In this document: in pieces, positions 44,255-57,397 of the stretch
Position numbering within the stretch: the stretch's first letter is position 1
Layout of the letters: each line of letters starts with the position of its first letter
Assembly: GCA_930367205.1 (NCBI GenBank)
Contig: OV884011.1
Coordinates: 85,235,474-85,299,473 of the forward strand
DNA: 64,000 nt
Origin: Acanthosoma haemorrhoidale
Taxonomy: Eukaryota > Arthropoda > Insecta > Hemiptera > Acanthosomatidae
Direction: 5' to 3'
Notes under the pieces: generated by a model
The model's input: only the letters and a program-made list of their open reading frames with translations
The model's database searches: none
Told to the model about the DNA's origin: nothing
Program-made: the position numbers and the translations under genes

Positions 44255-45175
44255 TCACGTCTTGATGACGTTGTAGAGGCGACGGTAGGGGCACCCTCTG
44301 TACGAGGCTACGTGAGGTCCCCCACAGTTGGAGCACTTTGCTTCTTGTGCCTTGCCACATTCAGCTGATGCGTGTTCTTGCGAGCAACGAACACAGACGA
44401 CTTTTTGGCCACAGTGGTTTTTAGTGTGACCAAACTCCTGGCACCTGTGGCATTGTGGCATGCCCTTTTGCTGTATATAGGGGACTACCCTAAAAAGGAC
44501 ATAATTGATACTACGAATTTCCCGAAGGTCCTCTATTTTTGTAGTCGACGCCACCGTTACTGAGATTGGTGAGATCTCGGTTTTCGTGCCTTGGGAGTCC
44601 GTCTTTCAAAGGCGCCAGACATCCAATACCCCCGGGGCAGTTTTTAAAGTTTCTGTTATTATTGTGATATCCTCACTTACATCGATGCCCATAATTAAGA
44701 ACTTTTTTAACCTTTGGCCACCTCTTGGGGCATAGGTGTGGTGGGGAGTGTTCTATTTTTTCAGGGCAGATATAACTTTTTGTCGATCAGTCTCGTTATC
44801 AAAAAACAGCCTGACCCCCTTTTGAAAGGGCCGAAAGAAGTACGCTGAAATCCCGATATGCGCCAACCTCACTCTGGTGGTAGAGGGTGGCTCTGGCACA
44901 GTTATGACGACCGGTGGTGGTTTTTTCACAGGGTGGTTCTCTTGCGTGCTAGGACCCACTGTAGGTTTAGGTTTGGGAAGCAGTTCGTACCTATTGCTTA
45001 CGACCACTTCCTGGGTAGGTTTTGGCCGCACCACCCTAGCGGCTTTTTTCTTGGGGACAGGCACAAATCCAGTGGATTCTGATTCTACTGGTGCCGGGGA
45101 AGCCTGGCGGGTGCGTTTGCGGACCGCTGTATGCACTTCCATGTTCAGCGGAGTAGCGTGCCTATGCCCGTGCAC
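44255..45175 (-). pseudogene. LINE-A ORF1 (gag-like, zinc knuckles)
   Basis: The N-terminal part (from Met at 45175) is Pro/Lys-rich, followed by a PRE_C2HC-like segment (FRPFQKGVRLFFDNETDRQK). After a frameshift near 44750, the frame continues with IEDLREIRSINYVLFRVVP and three Cys/His knuckles: CHRCQEFGHTKNHC, CVRCSQEHASAEC and CSNCGGPHVASYRGC. This triple-knuckle C-terminus is standard for Jockey-type ORF1 proteins, which bind element RNA. The stop lies at 44255. One frameshift and possibly a further stop separate the halves. Confidence 0.8.
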
Positions 45176-45220
45176 CGTCGTAGACTGTACCCCTCGGTAA
45201 GCCCTGCTGGTCTGTTTATT

Positions 45221-45275
45221 CCAGTGCAGTGATCGGAATGGGGCACCGGCCCCCTTCCCGGTGAAACTGCACTGG
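45221..45275 (-). other. Nested hairpin in LINE-A 5' UTR
   Basis: A perfect 10-bp stem (CCAGTGCAGT / ACTGCACTGG) encloses an inner 6-bp GC stem (CACCGG at 45244-45249, CCGGTG at 45258-45263). It lies 46 bases or more upstream of the first Met of ORF1 on the - strand. Such a structure could be part of the element's internal promoter/RNA leader; function inferred only from position. Confidence 0.55.
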
Positions 45276-45430
45276 TATGTGGCCCTGTGGAATAGAATTG
45301 ATTAGTTGGCCCGTGCTGTCCAGCGACGGGGTTTGTTGTTCCGCAGTTTTTAGTACTGGCAGCAACTTATCTGTTTTTTCTTTTACCGGTGCTAGGCCTG
45401 CTTCTGCGGTGCAGTTTTCAGGGTCAGCAG

Positions 45431-48400
45431 CTCACTAACTCACGAAACTTTGTTAAATAATAAGACGATGAAAAGTATAATATTAACCTTTTTTTCAGTT
45501 GAACTATAGCTGAAGTTTATATGTATCAAATACACCGATCATGTTTGAATTAGGAGAACTTATGAATATATAAATTAAATGGAACTATATATTATTTGGT
45601 ATATAGCTCAGTTTTCATTAATTTCCGATAGCGACTTCTCGTTACGAAAATCAAATTTAATAAATCACGGAAACATTAACCTTTAAACAAATGCACCGAT
45701 CTCTCACATGTTATGGAGTTATCACATAGATTTTTGGTTTACCTACGCGAATTTGGTTTATCCTACAAAACGATCGTTAGAACCTAAATGATAAGAAATA
45801 TACTATAGTATAATTTGCTATTTGTCTTATTTCATCCTAAAATGAGCTAGAAAACATAAATATAATGCCTACCAATGACCTGATGCAGCCTAAATCGTGA
45901 CCGTTGAAGTTAATTTTAATCAGGACACTCACATAGACGGATAAAATCCAATCCATATTGAGATGTTATGCGATGTCATTTGAGTCCGTCAGATAGTTTT
46001 ATTGATGAAGTTACTGCTGGGGTAACTGAGATACCTTACAGAGAAATTAATTGGGTTATTAATATAACCATCTGATCTGAACTGTCTAATCATTTTTCGT
46101 TCGTCCACGGAAAACGATGTATTTTCCGATTAGAAATTATTTTTACTAATTCCATTATAATAATAAATTTTATGTAGTTAGTCTTATAGGTATTTGCAAC
46201 TTAATTAATATCTGGCTAATGTTTCTGCTTAATCGGCAGGTGCCACCCAAGCAATATAGCCTACGAATTAATTCTCTACAAAGAAACAAAATTTTACCAA
46301 ATGTATACTATTTTTTCATATCACATACAGGCGTGTTTTGTTTTAATGATTTAGTTATTATGGAATATATACGTGGAAGTTATCATTTTGTTTATAATAT
46401 TAATAATTTCTCTAATAGCTTATATTGTGGTTTTCTTATCGTATATTTCGCACCACAACGAGGTCACAACGCGTTTTCCAGCTTCAGTGATAATGAAACA
46501 GCTTATTAATTAGAAAGGACGAAGCAATGACAGTTATTATGTAAGTGAAACTCTACAATTGGCGTCAATCGGCATCTTAATTAACCTGGGTTGAAACTTA
46601 ACTGCGTTTGTCCACTTTCTATCTTTCATTTTTGCACATTTTGAGTTATTCAAGTGGATTTAAAAAATAACGAAGAGTTAATGTGTTTATGTATTCATTA
46701 ATTATAGAGGGTATTTCATCTATGATAACTTCTACCCCTAGGGATCTGAGATGTTTGGTCTTTCTAAGCATATTCTATAACACCACTGATGCTATGGTGC
46801 TATTATTACTGCATTAGAAGCCACACTTGTGTTGGTGGAAGCATACAAGCAAACCATTTTCCACGCAGTATCGAAGCACAAGAGGTCTGCATGAAAAAAT
46901 GGCGCTAGGTGCAGAGGACAACTCACCCTGTTACATTGTTGTTGAGGGTCTAAGGCGGTTCGAATTTGTTGTACGGTGGGTCCATAGACATACCATGGCA
47001 TCCGATGACTGGTCCATCAGCAGGCCATGTCCGAGGGGAGGCAGCTAACGGGCTCTCTTCACTGCAGGCAAATATGCATCTCAGCCATTCGATAACTACA
47101 CAGGTGTTGGTGCTCAGTCCGAAGGTCGAGGATATAATTTCAAGCAGTATCCCTAACCTTATTTTTTTAGGAAAATTTGTTTGAAGTAATTGCATTCTCA
47201 CGAGTTTAAATTTAACTATGTGCCTAAACTATCAAAAACTAACATTTAGAGACGAAACGTAAGTGATTTCAAACATCTGGTTTCGGATTATGGATGCGGT
47301 GAAAAATCTGAACATTTTATAGAGAAAAATATTTCCTTCATTTTATAGTTTATAAATTTCCCTGGTGGCCGCATCCTACTTATTCCACAAATTACACATC
47401 ATAAACAATCATAAACGCATTTTGTTGCCATTAAAATTACAAAATTTGATCGTTAACGTTTCTACCTCCTTTATTTCAATTATATGAATAGCTAATTTGT
47501 CGGCACCGCGATACAGAGCCTTTGATACCTTCCACCTATGGCTTGTATTCCGCGCCACTGTTCTCCGACTTCGAAGACTCAGGTGATCATCCATCTCAAT
47601 CTGGGTCTTCTTCACTTTTTTTGACCTTCAGGTGTACAATACGTTTATACAAATTTTATAAATAAATTATGAACTGCATGCAACTTTTGTAAAAGTAGAT
47701 GCGGATTAACAAACAGCTGATCAGAGTCATCCAAATATACTGCTGGATATCCTTTTTAAAAGGTGGATCATTTTGGAGACCTCTACCGTAAAACAGACAG
47801 AGAGGGGATTCCTGTTTGAAAATAAATCGTCTCCCTTTGGAGTCGATAATTAATTCGCACTGCTAAAACGTTCAATTACCTTCAATGCTGCAATGGGGGC
47901 AATAATCCAGCCCGAATCCCCTTGGAGAAAGGCGGGCTGACGTAAGGCTAGAGGCAGTAAGAGCGAGGCTGGCACCACTGTGTACTGTCAGTCGGCAGTA
48001 CTAGACCCGTAACCATTACGTGCCTCCATTAGTCCACTGTGTGTGGCTGTGTCATTTACTCATTTCCGGGTCTTATATGTTTCATAGGGTTCGCCATAAA
48101 TTGGGCTACTGGTGGGCAATCCACGCAATGAGCCGTCCGTAAGCGAGATCTATTTAAGACATCTCTTTGCATTTCGGACTTTAATGTCTCCTCAGTCCTG
48201 AGGAATAACGTCTAAGTTTCAATCTTCAATGGATGGGTTTTTAAAAATCAGTTAATAGATAAAGGACCCTTACTTCAGGTTCAATTTTCATCGCATTCAT
48301 CCTATTAATTAATATATCTTCACCAAAACATATACACGTTGTACTTAAATATACCTATAAAACTTTAACTTTAGACTTCAGACCGACAAACGCATAAGGA

Positions 48401-50730
48401 TAGTAAAATTTAAAAGTTAAGTCTCGTTGTTAAACAGTGAGGATTATCGTCTCTTTATCTTGACCTACGGTATTTACGGACTAAGTGATTTGCGGTCAGT
48501 ATTGCGTTTCAACCGCAAAGAAATTCCCCCTGACTTAGTTAACGGTTACAGCCATCTTTATAGATTGTGGGTGTGTTCTAGCAAAACCCCAAACTTGATT
48601 CACATCCAAGAGTGTATGTTGGGTGTTTTGACAAATATCTGTCATATATTTTAACTAGAACAAAGTAGCACATTAACTACAATGTTCAAGCTGTTGGATT
48701 CCATGTCAATAAAACTCCTTCAGCAAAGAATCGTAGAGCTCTTGATTTTTTTTTTAACTCACGTATTTTTTATTGCACTTAAAACGTTTCAATGCAGATA
48801 AGTACGGAGTGTCTAACTTTTTCTGTTTCCTTCTTATGTGTATTGCAAGCTCTAACCATACCTTTAAGCCTTACCAGATTAAGGCTGGCATAAAAGATAT
48901 ACAAATAGTAAAGTTGGTTGGTTGGTTATTTGGGTTTAATTAGTTTTTTTTTTCTATAACTTAATGCGCATAAACTGAATTATTTAATACATTTAAGTAA
49001 AACTTGAAATCAAAGACTTGGTTTAGAGATTTTTTTCGCAATATCAGTGAATAGAAACGTTTTTCTTTGTAATCAACCTTCAAATCTAAATCGCATTCTC
49101 AGCCCAGATATTATTCAGGGCGAAATTATCATCAGTAATTATTGCAGCTAATTCATGCATATTATCCAAGCAGACATGATGAGTATTGCAACAAGCCTTC
49201 GTTTCACTCGCCCTTGTAGAAGGAGTAGACGATTGTAGTTTTCCTTTCGCCTGTTCTCGACCTTTGAAATAAAAGTTGTTTTCCTCTAATCATGGATCAA
49301 CAATACAGTACATGTTTATCATTATTAGGGGTTGTTCTCTTTTTTAACGGTACTATATTATTGCTGGCCAAAAATACATTCTGTTACTGACAGTAACAGT
49401 AACTTGTAATAGAGCGAGATCACATATTTCGATCACTAATTATTTTTTCCTTGGTATCATTCAGGTTATAAGGTGATAATATTTTCAAGTGATTAATTAT
49501 CGCCTCTTGACTATTTTTTATGGTGTTATTATATTTTAAGCTTCTTCGGGAAATCTAGTAGAGCGCCTAGAAAGCGCTATGAATCATATATGTAATCATT
49601 GCTGCTAAAGTCCAAACAAGCAATATGTATCATTGTTCAAGTTGTCAATACCTTTACTTAGGTACCCAACACAATTTTTCATCAAATTTTTAAATATTTA
49701 ATTAATCATCATTTGACTAAAAATGGAAGCTCTGTGTGATTTCTTGACTCCGTCTTAAACAAGGCACTCACGATCGCCAGAACAATCACAGACGTTTGAA
49801 AAAATAAAGTGGTTTCTGGCTTTGAAAAACTGTTTAGGATTGAATGAGTGTCGTGTTTAGTTGTTTTGGGGTATAATCCATTTTAACATATTTGTTTCAG
49901 GAAATTCAACGAGAATCGTTCAAGGTCCAGGTATCTTGGCATAAATTTTAATTCTAAAGATTAGAATTTAAGTTGTTTATTAATATTATTAAATAGTCCA
50001 TTCCATTTCAATGGTAATAATTTATTCTGGCACAGTAATTATCCGGCAAGTACCCATGACCTGGAAATTACTGATGCGTTTTCGCAGACAGCGTGTGATA
50101 GTACCTTTCATAAAATAAAAGATCTTATAATTACACACATTGCTATAATTTGCTTAACAATAACTTGAAGTACTTCAGTTTCTCTAGAACGAACTAGAAA
50201 GAAAAGCTCGGAAACAGGCTGGAGTTAAGTTGAGATGCATGATGTTATTATGATGATGAGATTAATAATTAAACAGCTGTTCAGGAGCGAAAGGGATTTT
50301 GAATCATTATTTTTTTGTTTATTAATAGTTATTTTCAGAAAATGAATAAGTTTGTTCTAAAAAAATGTAGCAAAGGGATAAAAAAAATTGTACTTTATTT
50401 TCATACAAATATACCAAATAAAACTAAAATCTTAACGCAATCCAAGATTTATGTTTGAATCAGATTCTCTTCTACTTTGCGATGTCGGGTTTACTGTATT
50501 GTTTTAAATGAAAACAAGCGACTCCATTAACTTCGATTATATTAAAATACCCAACAATTGAAACAAAATGTGTCATATATCTCACAATTACGGCTTCTCT
50601 AGTGAAAATAAATATTTGCACGTTCCAAGGTACTGAAATTTTCACGTAATTGATAACCAAATATCTCCCAAGCTACCCCACTCCTCTCAGTACAAGCTAT
50701 TGACTTGTTAAAGTTTTTTATTAGATTAAC
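45431..50730. other. AT-rich, no gene recognised
   Basis: The largest empty block. Mixed-composition patches at 46740-47190, 47480-47640 and 47900-48180 have short open frames on both strands (for example 46950-47201 on - and 46966-47184 on +) but no recognised motif. They may be eroded repeats. The rest is AT-rich. Confidence 0.4.
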
Positions 50731-51050
50731 AACAACTTTATTATTACAATTACAATTAAATTACAATCTGCCTGATTGAGCTATAAGTAGTTGTGATAAA
50801 TGATCTCATTCATGCCAATTTCCAGTTTTCATTCACTCGCTCATTCATACTATATAAACAAACAGCTCAGAGGACCCCAAAGTCCACATGGTTGTCACCT
50901 CCCTCGCGTGTGAAGGAGGAAGCGGAGTCTTGGGAAGTCCCCCACGCTCCTTCGTCAGCCGCATCACTGGATAAGATGGATAAGAAGATAAGACTAATTG
51001 GATAAGCCTTAGCTGGGGCTGACCAAGAGCGCGAGAGCCACATACGCACA
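50731..51050 (-). mobile_element. LINE-B 3' UTR fragment
   Basis: The complement of AATAAAGTTGTT (the LINE-B 3' end) begins it at 50731. The block TTGGGAAGTCCCCCACGCTC and GAGCGCGAGAGCCACATACG match the 2765-3310 copy. It carries a local expansion of GGATAAGA-like words (50970-51005) not seen in the other copies. 5'-truncated. Confidence 0.75.
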
Positions 51051-54000
51051 TTTGTTAAAGTCTCTTAGAATAAACTTGTGTTATACATGGCAAAGATAAT
51101 GAAATTGTATAGCTGAGAATAAGCTAAGGACTGTCAAATCCCCAGTTTACGATAAGATTTACCTCATCAAAGGATGACCGCCGAGAGGATGTAGGCTAAG
51201 ATTGGGAACAACGCATGAACGGGTCTTTTGAAGTTGGTCATATGATCGTTACTGTCAAGCAAATTTCCGAAGTATTAAGTGATGATGATGGTTACATTAG
51301 GAAACTAATGAAGTTTCTAAAATCCAAAAATGTGATTACTGTGTAGTAAATGTACAAGCCAAAATTTGGTTTACAATGTGTGGTCTTATAAGAGTGTCCA
51401 GAAATAAGACTAGGTAAGAAAATTACTAGGAAAGGGTAACAGTTTCACTATTGATGGAAAACGAAGGAATAACAGCAGGAAATAGAGGGAAAACAAAATA
51501 TAGCTACGAAGCTAGTGAAAAAGATTTTTTGTTTTGAGGCACATTTGACCCAGTAATGTGATCGTCTAAACGCCTAACAACTAAATTTTAAATAACTGTT
51601 AGTTATATTTTACCATCATTTGATACTCAATTAGAATTTCCATCAGACAATTTTATGGGTTCTTACAATTACCATAACAGGCAAGCGCCGGTAATTGTAA
51701 GAACTAAGCACTAAAGCAGGCAGGCATGAGCGTATCGCCAATTTTCTGCTTTACGAACCTTAAAATATTTAATGGTAAATAATTTTTTAATTTGTTTTTA
51801 AAAAGAAAACGCCTAGATCCAGTTTCTTAGCTTGGAGGCCATAGAGATTAAAGAGCAGCAGGTGTTTTGATAATTGTAAGATTGAATATTGATTTATCTG
51901 CTCCTGAATAGTTCGTGCCTGTTAATAGATTCTCCCGGTGGTTATCATCATTAATTTGTCAGTTGTAAGAGGGCCTAATTAACGCTCATATTTACGGAGT
52001 GAGCAAGTGTGTACTACTCCAAAACAAATATATTTTGAAACATTTTAAATATGAATGGAAAGTGCAAAATAACTTGGAAATTGGCTATCCCAGATATACT
52101 CGTATTCAATATTGATTTTAAATTACAGATGCGTCGTACCATCATTACATTTTTACAACCACCATCATATAACACGTAAACTCAGACGAAAGACCTGTTT
52201 AAAAGTAAACCCTCGTCCTTCGATCTTTACAATAAAAGTCTAAACTGTTTAAATATATATTTGGGAAAATATCATTGTTTAATAGTTGCAGTATGAAAGC
52301 CACATGAAGTAAATTTGAATGATCATTATTAACAATCAACAGCTCTGGATCATGTCCCGATCCTGCCAGTATTTATACTTTATATATATTTTCTTTGGGT
52401 GCTATTTACTAATAGTTATAAATAATACCCACCATAAAATTTGTTCTTTTAATAATTATTGGTTAAAGAGAAACAACCTGTGGCGTGGAATTAGAAACTT
52501 TTCCAGCAATTATTAAATGCGTGATAAACATATATTTTAGATATATTTTTAAACGAAACCGTATAATTGATGAAAATAAGTGTAAGCTTTTGCTGTAAGC
52601 AAAGAAATTTATGATTATTATTACTAAATATTAATATTATTCATTAATATGATAAAGTCGACTACAGATGCAACTTCCTCCCAAATTATCATCCCAGCCT
52701 TCCAAATACGGCGATGAAACATGCCATCCAATCAATTTCCTCGCACATGTTGCAGTTCGTATAATCACGACTTTAGCATCCGAAATGTGCAGAAATAAAA
52801 AAAAAAAACTCACAACCATACACAGCTGTTGGCATAATTATCAATAATTAGAATTCACACCGTGAATTTTTACAACCCCCCCCCCCCACTCGAATCTTAT
52901 CTATATTTAGGCAGCAGCTGCAGAGTATCTGGTTTAATGTCAAAGCTTCTTTTTTTTTTTCTTCGCCCCCAATTTTCATCCTTGTTAGCAAAATAGTTGT
53001 TCGCGTTGTCTGCTCACTTTAGAAGTTGTGTTAAAACATGAACAGACATAAACACTATCAATGTTTCAGTAAGCATATAACGCAAATGCATGTCTGTATC
53101 TATGTTAGAACAATTTTTACGTCTTATCCATCCTGTCCAAAAGTTCCATTTCTCACTTCGCAATTTAAAATTCGATGCAGCAATTTCTATATTTCAACAT
53201 TTGGACTTATTAATCTCTTCACTCAGCTTAAATTACATTTTTCTCCACATAGTGAATTTTTGCGGGAACTGATGCTTTCAAAGATCTCACTTTATGTGAA
53301 GTAAATTTTTGTTCTTAAGGGGCATAGTCCTACGATAATAAAGATATTATTATTATTATATACCTTCCCCATTTATCACTTACCATCATGCGCTCACTAT
53401 CCGCGTTCGAAAAAATGGTTTAATGTCAATGCTCCCTTTTTTTCAATTTTTTAGTAATTTAAAAAAGTAAGTAAGACTATCTCTATTACTACCGAGCAAA
53501 TTTACTCTCAAAACAGCAAAAAATTTAACTACTTATTTATAATATTCTTTTCATCATTCAAATCAATCCCTTACTAAAAGATTTAATCAATCTAAAATTC
53601 CACGACTAACCTCGTATTTTTTCACCAATTTATTATCAAGCCACAAGGAAGAGGGGGTACATTAATTCAGTATTACATACGGCTGATTGCCTTTCGACTG
53701 TGAGTGTCGTAAAAACGATCTAAAATTTTAGAGGTTTATTCCACTACATATCTATATATACTATAATGCAATATGTTAAAATGCAATTATAGAATATATC
53801 GAGAGAAAAAATTAAACGTGGACTAACTCTGGTCGATAACTTTCAAGATTTATCCAGTCCATGCTCAGAAGCTATTAGTAAAATTTTAAGTCCTTATTTT
53901 TCCGGGCATAGAACAATCCATTTGTTGAATTGGCGTCCTTCTGTAACCGAGTGAGTTTAACCAGTAGAATGAAGTAATTTTTTGTTAAATATGTCGACTA

Positions 54001-56211
54001 TTTTTTTTTTTTCATTTAATTAGTTTTTGGCTTCCTTCATCAATTTCTTCAACTTCTATCTCTTTTATTTTTCAGTATACATAAATGATTAAAAAAAACC
54101 TCCAATTGGCAAATATTAAAAAAAAAACCTCTCTTAAAAAAAAAGTTCTTTATTATGTAATTTGCATACATAATTACTAATATCAATAATCGGTATTTAA
54201 TCAAGTGTAATAAGCCGCAATTAATATTGCGTGGGATAAAACATGTCATAGGCCATTATACGTTGAATGTACTCTCGAAGGGCATAATGATCTGCATATA
54301 TAAAGCAGTAAACACAAACTTAAGAGGTGATATATTAAAGTGAAGCTCGACTCGGAAGTATTGTTACTCAAAAGAAACCAATATTTTTTGTTGGTTCGTG
54401 TGCTGGCAGTTGGTACCATTTGCCCTAACAGTGTGCCAGAAGAGGACAGCGAGCCAACAAGAAGGAAAAAAGTGGACGCAGGCAGCACACAGTGCACCTG
54501 GTCCTGCAGGTGTGGTGGGGATACCTACCTCGCTTGCCCGTACTCCTCATGAGAGTCTGTTCTGTGCCTCCGCTCTGCCGACATGTGGATACTCGACGTC
54601 TTCAGGGAATGCGTCTCGGACCATCCTTATCAAGTGAGTGATCCTTCCTCTTGTCATTCCGGTAGTGTAGGATTACGGCCATCTTGCTCAGTCTCATTTA
54701 GACATCAAGTGGAACGTTTGTACAAATCGTCATGTCATTGATTATAAGCAAAACTATCTTTTTGAAACGTAAATATATAATCGAAATAAAGTATGTAAAA
54801 GGTTAACAAACTATATGGAGAGATGATACCGTGAAGTAGATTCCAGGTTGTATTTTAGATACTACTCTGTATTTTTTATTTTAAAAAAATTAATTTTATT
54901 TGTTAAAGCTGAAAATCGCCTTTTATGGAAAAAAAAGTAGCAAGTATCACAAATATTTACATACAATCGATCAATTGAGATATATAGGACCGATTGTGGA
55001 GACGTTGATTTTTTTCGAATCTTTCTCGTGAATTTCTTACCCTGAAAATAATCCATGATGCTCTTGAATTAACCATCTGCGATCACTATCGTGTAACACA
55101 CATACAGACCAAAGGCCCCGTAATATTAGAAAAAATTAAAAAAACTTCACACGAAAGTACATCGTATAAGCTATGATACACTACTATAATTATTGCCCCG
55201 TGAATGAGATAGTGAAGTTGGTTTCCTTGGCAACAACAAAATGAATTAAATTGTGATCACAAAACTAATTATCAATATGAAATAGATAATTATTATACCG
55301 GGTTGTTCTTTTTCATTTTCTAGACTGTGGATTTAATTGGAACGACTAGGTTATGATAATAAAAAAAAAACTGTCAAACACCGTTTTATCTAAAGTACTT
55401 TTTCGCAGCTTTGGGCTCAGAGGCAAGAAACTTGGCATAGAAGTTTTACTTGATGTTTCTAAAAACAACAATAGCTCCAAAAGAATTAATTAAGAACCAT
55501 CCAATAACTAATTACTTGTAAATTTCAACTTAAATAATTAATATTACCGAGGACTCCTTGCCATGTTTTTAAAAAATAATAACCCAATGTTCGGTGTTGC
55601 TCAGACATTTAAACAACTTTCCACTCGAAGCCGGATTTTCCCAAGGTTGTGCTCTAAGTTCTCTACTCTATGGCCTCAGTGTTATTAATATTAGTAGTTG
55701 GTTTTTCTTGTCTTAATAAATCATATTGGACACCAATGGAATTCTACGAAATTGAATCACATTTTTTTTTTAGTTTATATTGTAGCTTTAAAAAATACCC
55801 CTTCTTTTAGTTTTTAAAGAAGTTTTTTCAATCCAGCTCCTAATCCTAATGCCTGCTCAGTTAATTTGTATGTCACTCGTCTGCTTGGAAGGAAGTTGCC
55901 GGTTCTTTGAACCCGCTTACCACGAGGACAACAGGAATTAATGGGGTTCTATAATAGCAAGCCGAATATAAAATTTAAGCAAATAGTTAGAACATAGAGA
56001 AAGTATTGCAAGTACAAAATTAAAGGATCGTTCTTCTTACTCGTAGAATGTGATGTTTGATGGGACTTCGAGCTGCCAATGATAACATATTCAAAGTTTT
56101 TGTGTAGAAACATGCAATTTTTCATGAAAGTTGTACACGATTCCTCTAAAATAATAACAACCCCATATACGTGGAAATTTAATGAAAAGTACTAGCGTTT
56201 AATTTCTCATC
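51051..56211. other. AT-rich, no gene recognised
   Basis: Contains the hairpin at 51659-51704 (listed separately), a 12-base C run at 52876-52887 and a GC-richer patch at 54340-54660. Open frames in that patch on both strands (for example EEDSEPTRRKKVD on +) have no recognised domain; it is probably a repeat remnant. Otherwise AT-rich. Confidence 0.4.
51659..51704. repeat. 15-bp perfect inverted repeat
   Basis: GTTCTTACAATTACC (51659-51673) and GGTAATTGTAAGAAC (51690-51704) enclose a 16-base GC-richer loop. Long enough to be a fold-back mini-element; no target duplication could be identified. Confidence 0.7.
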
Positions 56212-56379
56212 TGCAACCGTGTGGACTTGGGGGGCCCCTGGGCTGTTTGTAAATATTGTATGAATGTGCGAACGAATGATGAATTGTAAATATGGTATGA
56301 ATGAAAACACTTATCTCAATTATTTATTGGCTATTAAGTAAATGCAGATTGTAATTTCATCATAATAAAGTTGTTATTG
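56212..56379 (+). mobile_element. LINE-B 3' UTR fragment
   Basis: 168 bases closely matching 61529-61700 (ACCGTGTGGACTTGGGGGGC through AATAAAGTTGTTAT). Strongly 5'-truncated copy on the + strand. Confidence 0.85.
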
Positions 56380-57283
56380 CATGACGATAAAAAAAAAATT
56401 TCTCATCTAAACTGAATATCGTTTTAGTCACACAGCTGTAGAAATTGTTCTTGAATATAATTATGAATAATAGTGAATATAAACAGCAGGTTAAAAATTC
56501 AATGTCTATGCAAATTTTGGAAACGGATTCAGTTGTTAACCTTGGATGTATTTTTTTATACTACGACCTATATAGCATTAGTAGCATTTATCATAAAGAT
56601 TAACTGGTTGTGGCATCCTGTTTATATTAAATTAATATTAGTTAATTTCTTTTTATAAGTTAATTTTTCATACTATCAGATGTTCCTTAGATTTTTCTAA
56701 TCTAAAATGTTATCAGCGTTGCTTGACGCAACGTTTTCGACAAGTAGATTTAGTATATATTTATATGTCGATTCCTTAAGACATAATGAGATAGTGCAGC
56801 TATTTTACCAATTCAACCACGAGTCATTTGTTACTATCACTAATTTTTTTTTTATTTGTAGCTGAGCTTTACTTCTTTCAGACCTAATATCGATGCATAG
56901 AAAACTGCTTGTTCGCGAATTAAACTACCTAAATTTGACAAGAAATAATTACAGCTTCCAAATGCCGAAATCAAACTGGTTTTCTCTCTCCTATTGTCGT
57001 ATAATTAAAAATGATTGGTTGTCTAAACTGACGATTCCGTTCCTTGTAAAAATGGGACACAAGGAGAGGTAAAAATATATTATTGCACCTTGTTGGACAT
57101 AATCTTCGTACTGTTTAATAACTCAAAGGTCCTATCTTGGAGAAATAAGCCGGCTTGCCAATGGTCAACCAATTGTTCATTTCATTGATAGATCAGCGAC
57201 AATTGTTTAATACAATCGATATATATCATTATTTTGGCCGATTTATAAGTATTTTACACACGTGAATTACATGTAGGATACAG
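56380..57283. other. AT-rich, no gene recognised
   Basis: Only AT-driven short frames (56473-56658). Nothing else seen. Confidence 0.5.
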
Positions 57284-57285
57284 TA

Positions 57286-57395
57286 CACAGGTGGTCTGAA
57301 AAGTTTCCGACCTCAACATGAAGATGATAATAAAATAAATAAAAGCTAGTGAAATAAAAGCGTTGTTAGGTCAGAAACTTTTCAGACCACCCGTA
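57286..57395 (+). mobile_element. 110-bp mariner-type MITE
   Basis: Terminal inverted repeats of 28 bases (core GGTGGTCTGAAAAGTTTC) at 57286-57313 and 57368-57395, matching at 25 of 28 positions. TA flanks both ends, the mariner target duplication. The 54-base centre is AT-rich and non-coding. The GGTGGTCTGAAAAGTTTC terminus is of mariner type but differs from the 27.3-kb mariner, so it was mobilised by another lineage. Confidence 0.85.
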
Positions 57396-57397
57396 TA

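Larger units (their letters stand above)
41302..45430 (-). mobile_element. LINE-A copy 1: nearly full-length Jockey-type non-LTR retrotransposon, inactive
   Basis: About 4.1 kb on the - strand with the order of a Jockey-clade element: 5' UTR with a strong hairpin, ORF1 with three zinc knuckles, ORF2 with endonuclease then reverse transcriptase, and a 3' A run (poly-T at 41304-41314 on +). Both ORFs carry several frameshifts and stops, so it is dead. I did not find a convincing target-site duplication; the 5' end is placed where the GC-rich composition stops. A truncated relative lies at 16136-17244. Confidence 0.85.

Noticed and set aside
44858..45200. Long + strand frames over LINE-A ORF1
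   Set aside because: They are antisense to the zinc-knuckle ORF1, whose motifs fix the coding strand.
52637..52819. 60-codon - strand frame with good composition
   Set aside because: No acceptor or donor at fitting positions and no family resemblance; likely a repeat fragment.
54340..54660. Cys-rich coding exon or piggyBac zinc-finger tail
   Set aside because: Frames on both strands are open, Cys spacing does not fit a known zinc-binding domain, and no catalytic block is nearby.
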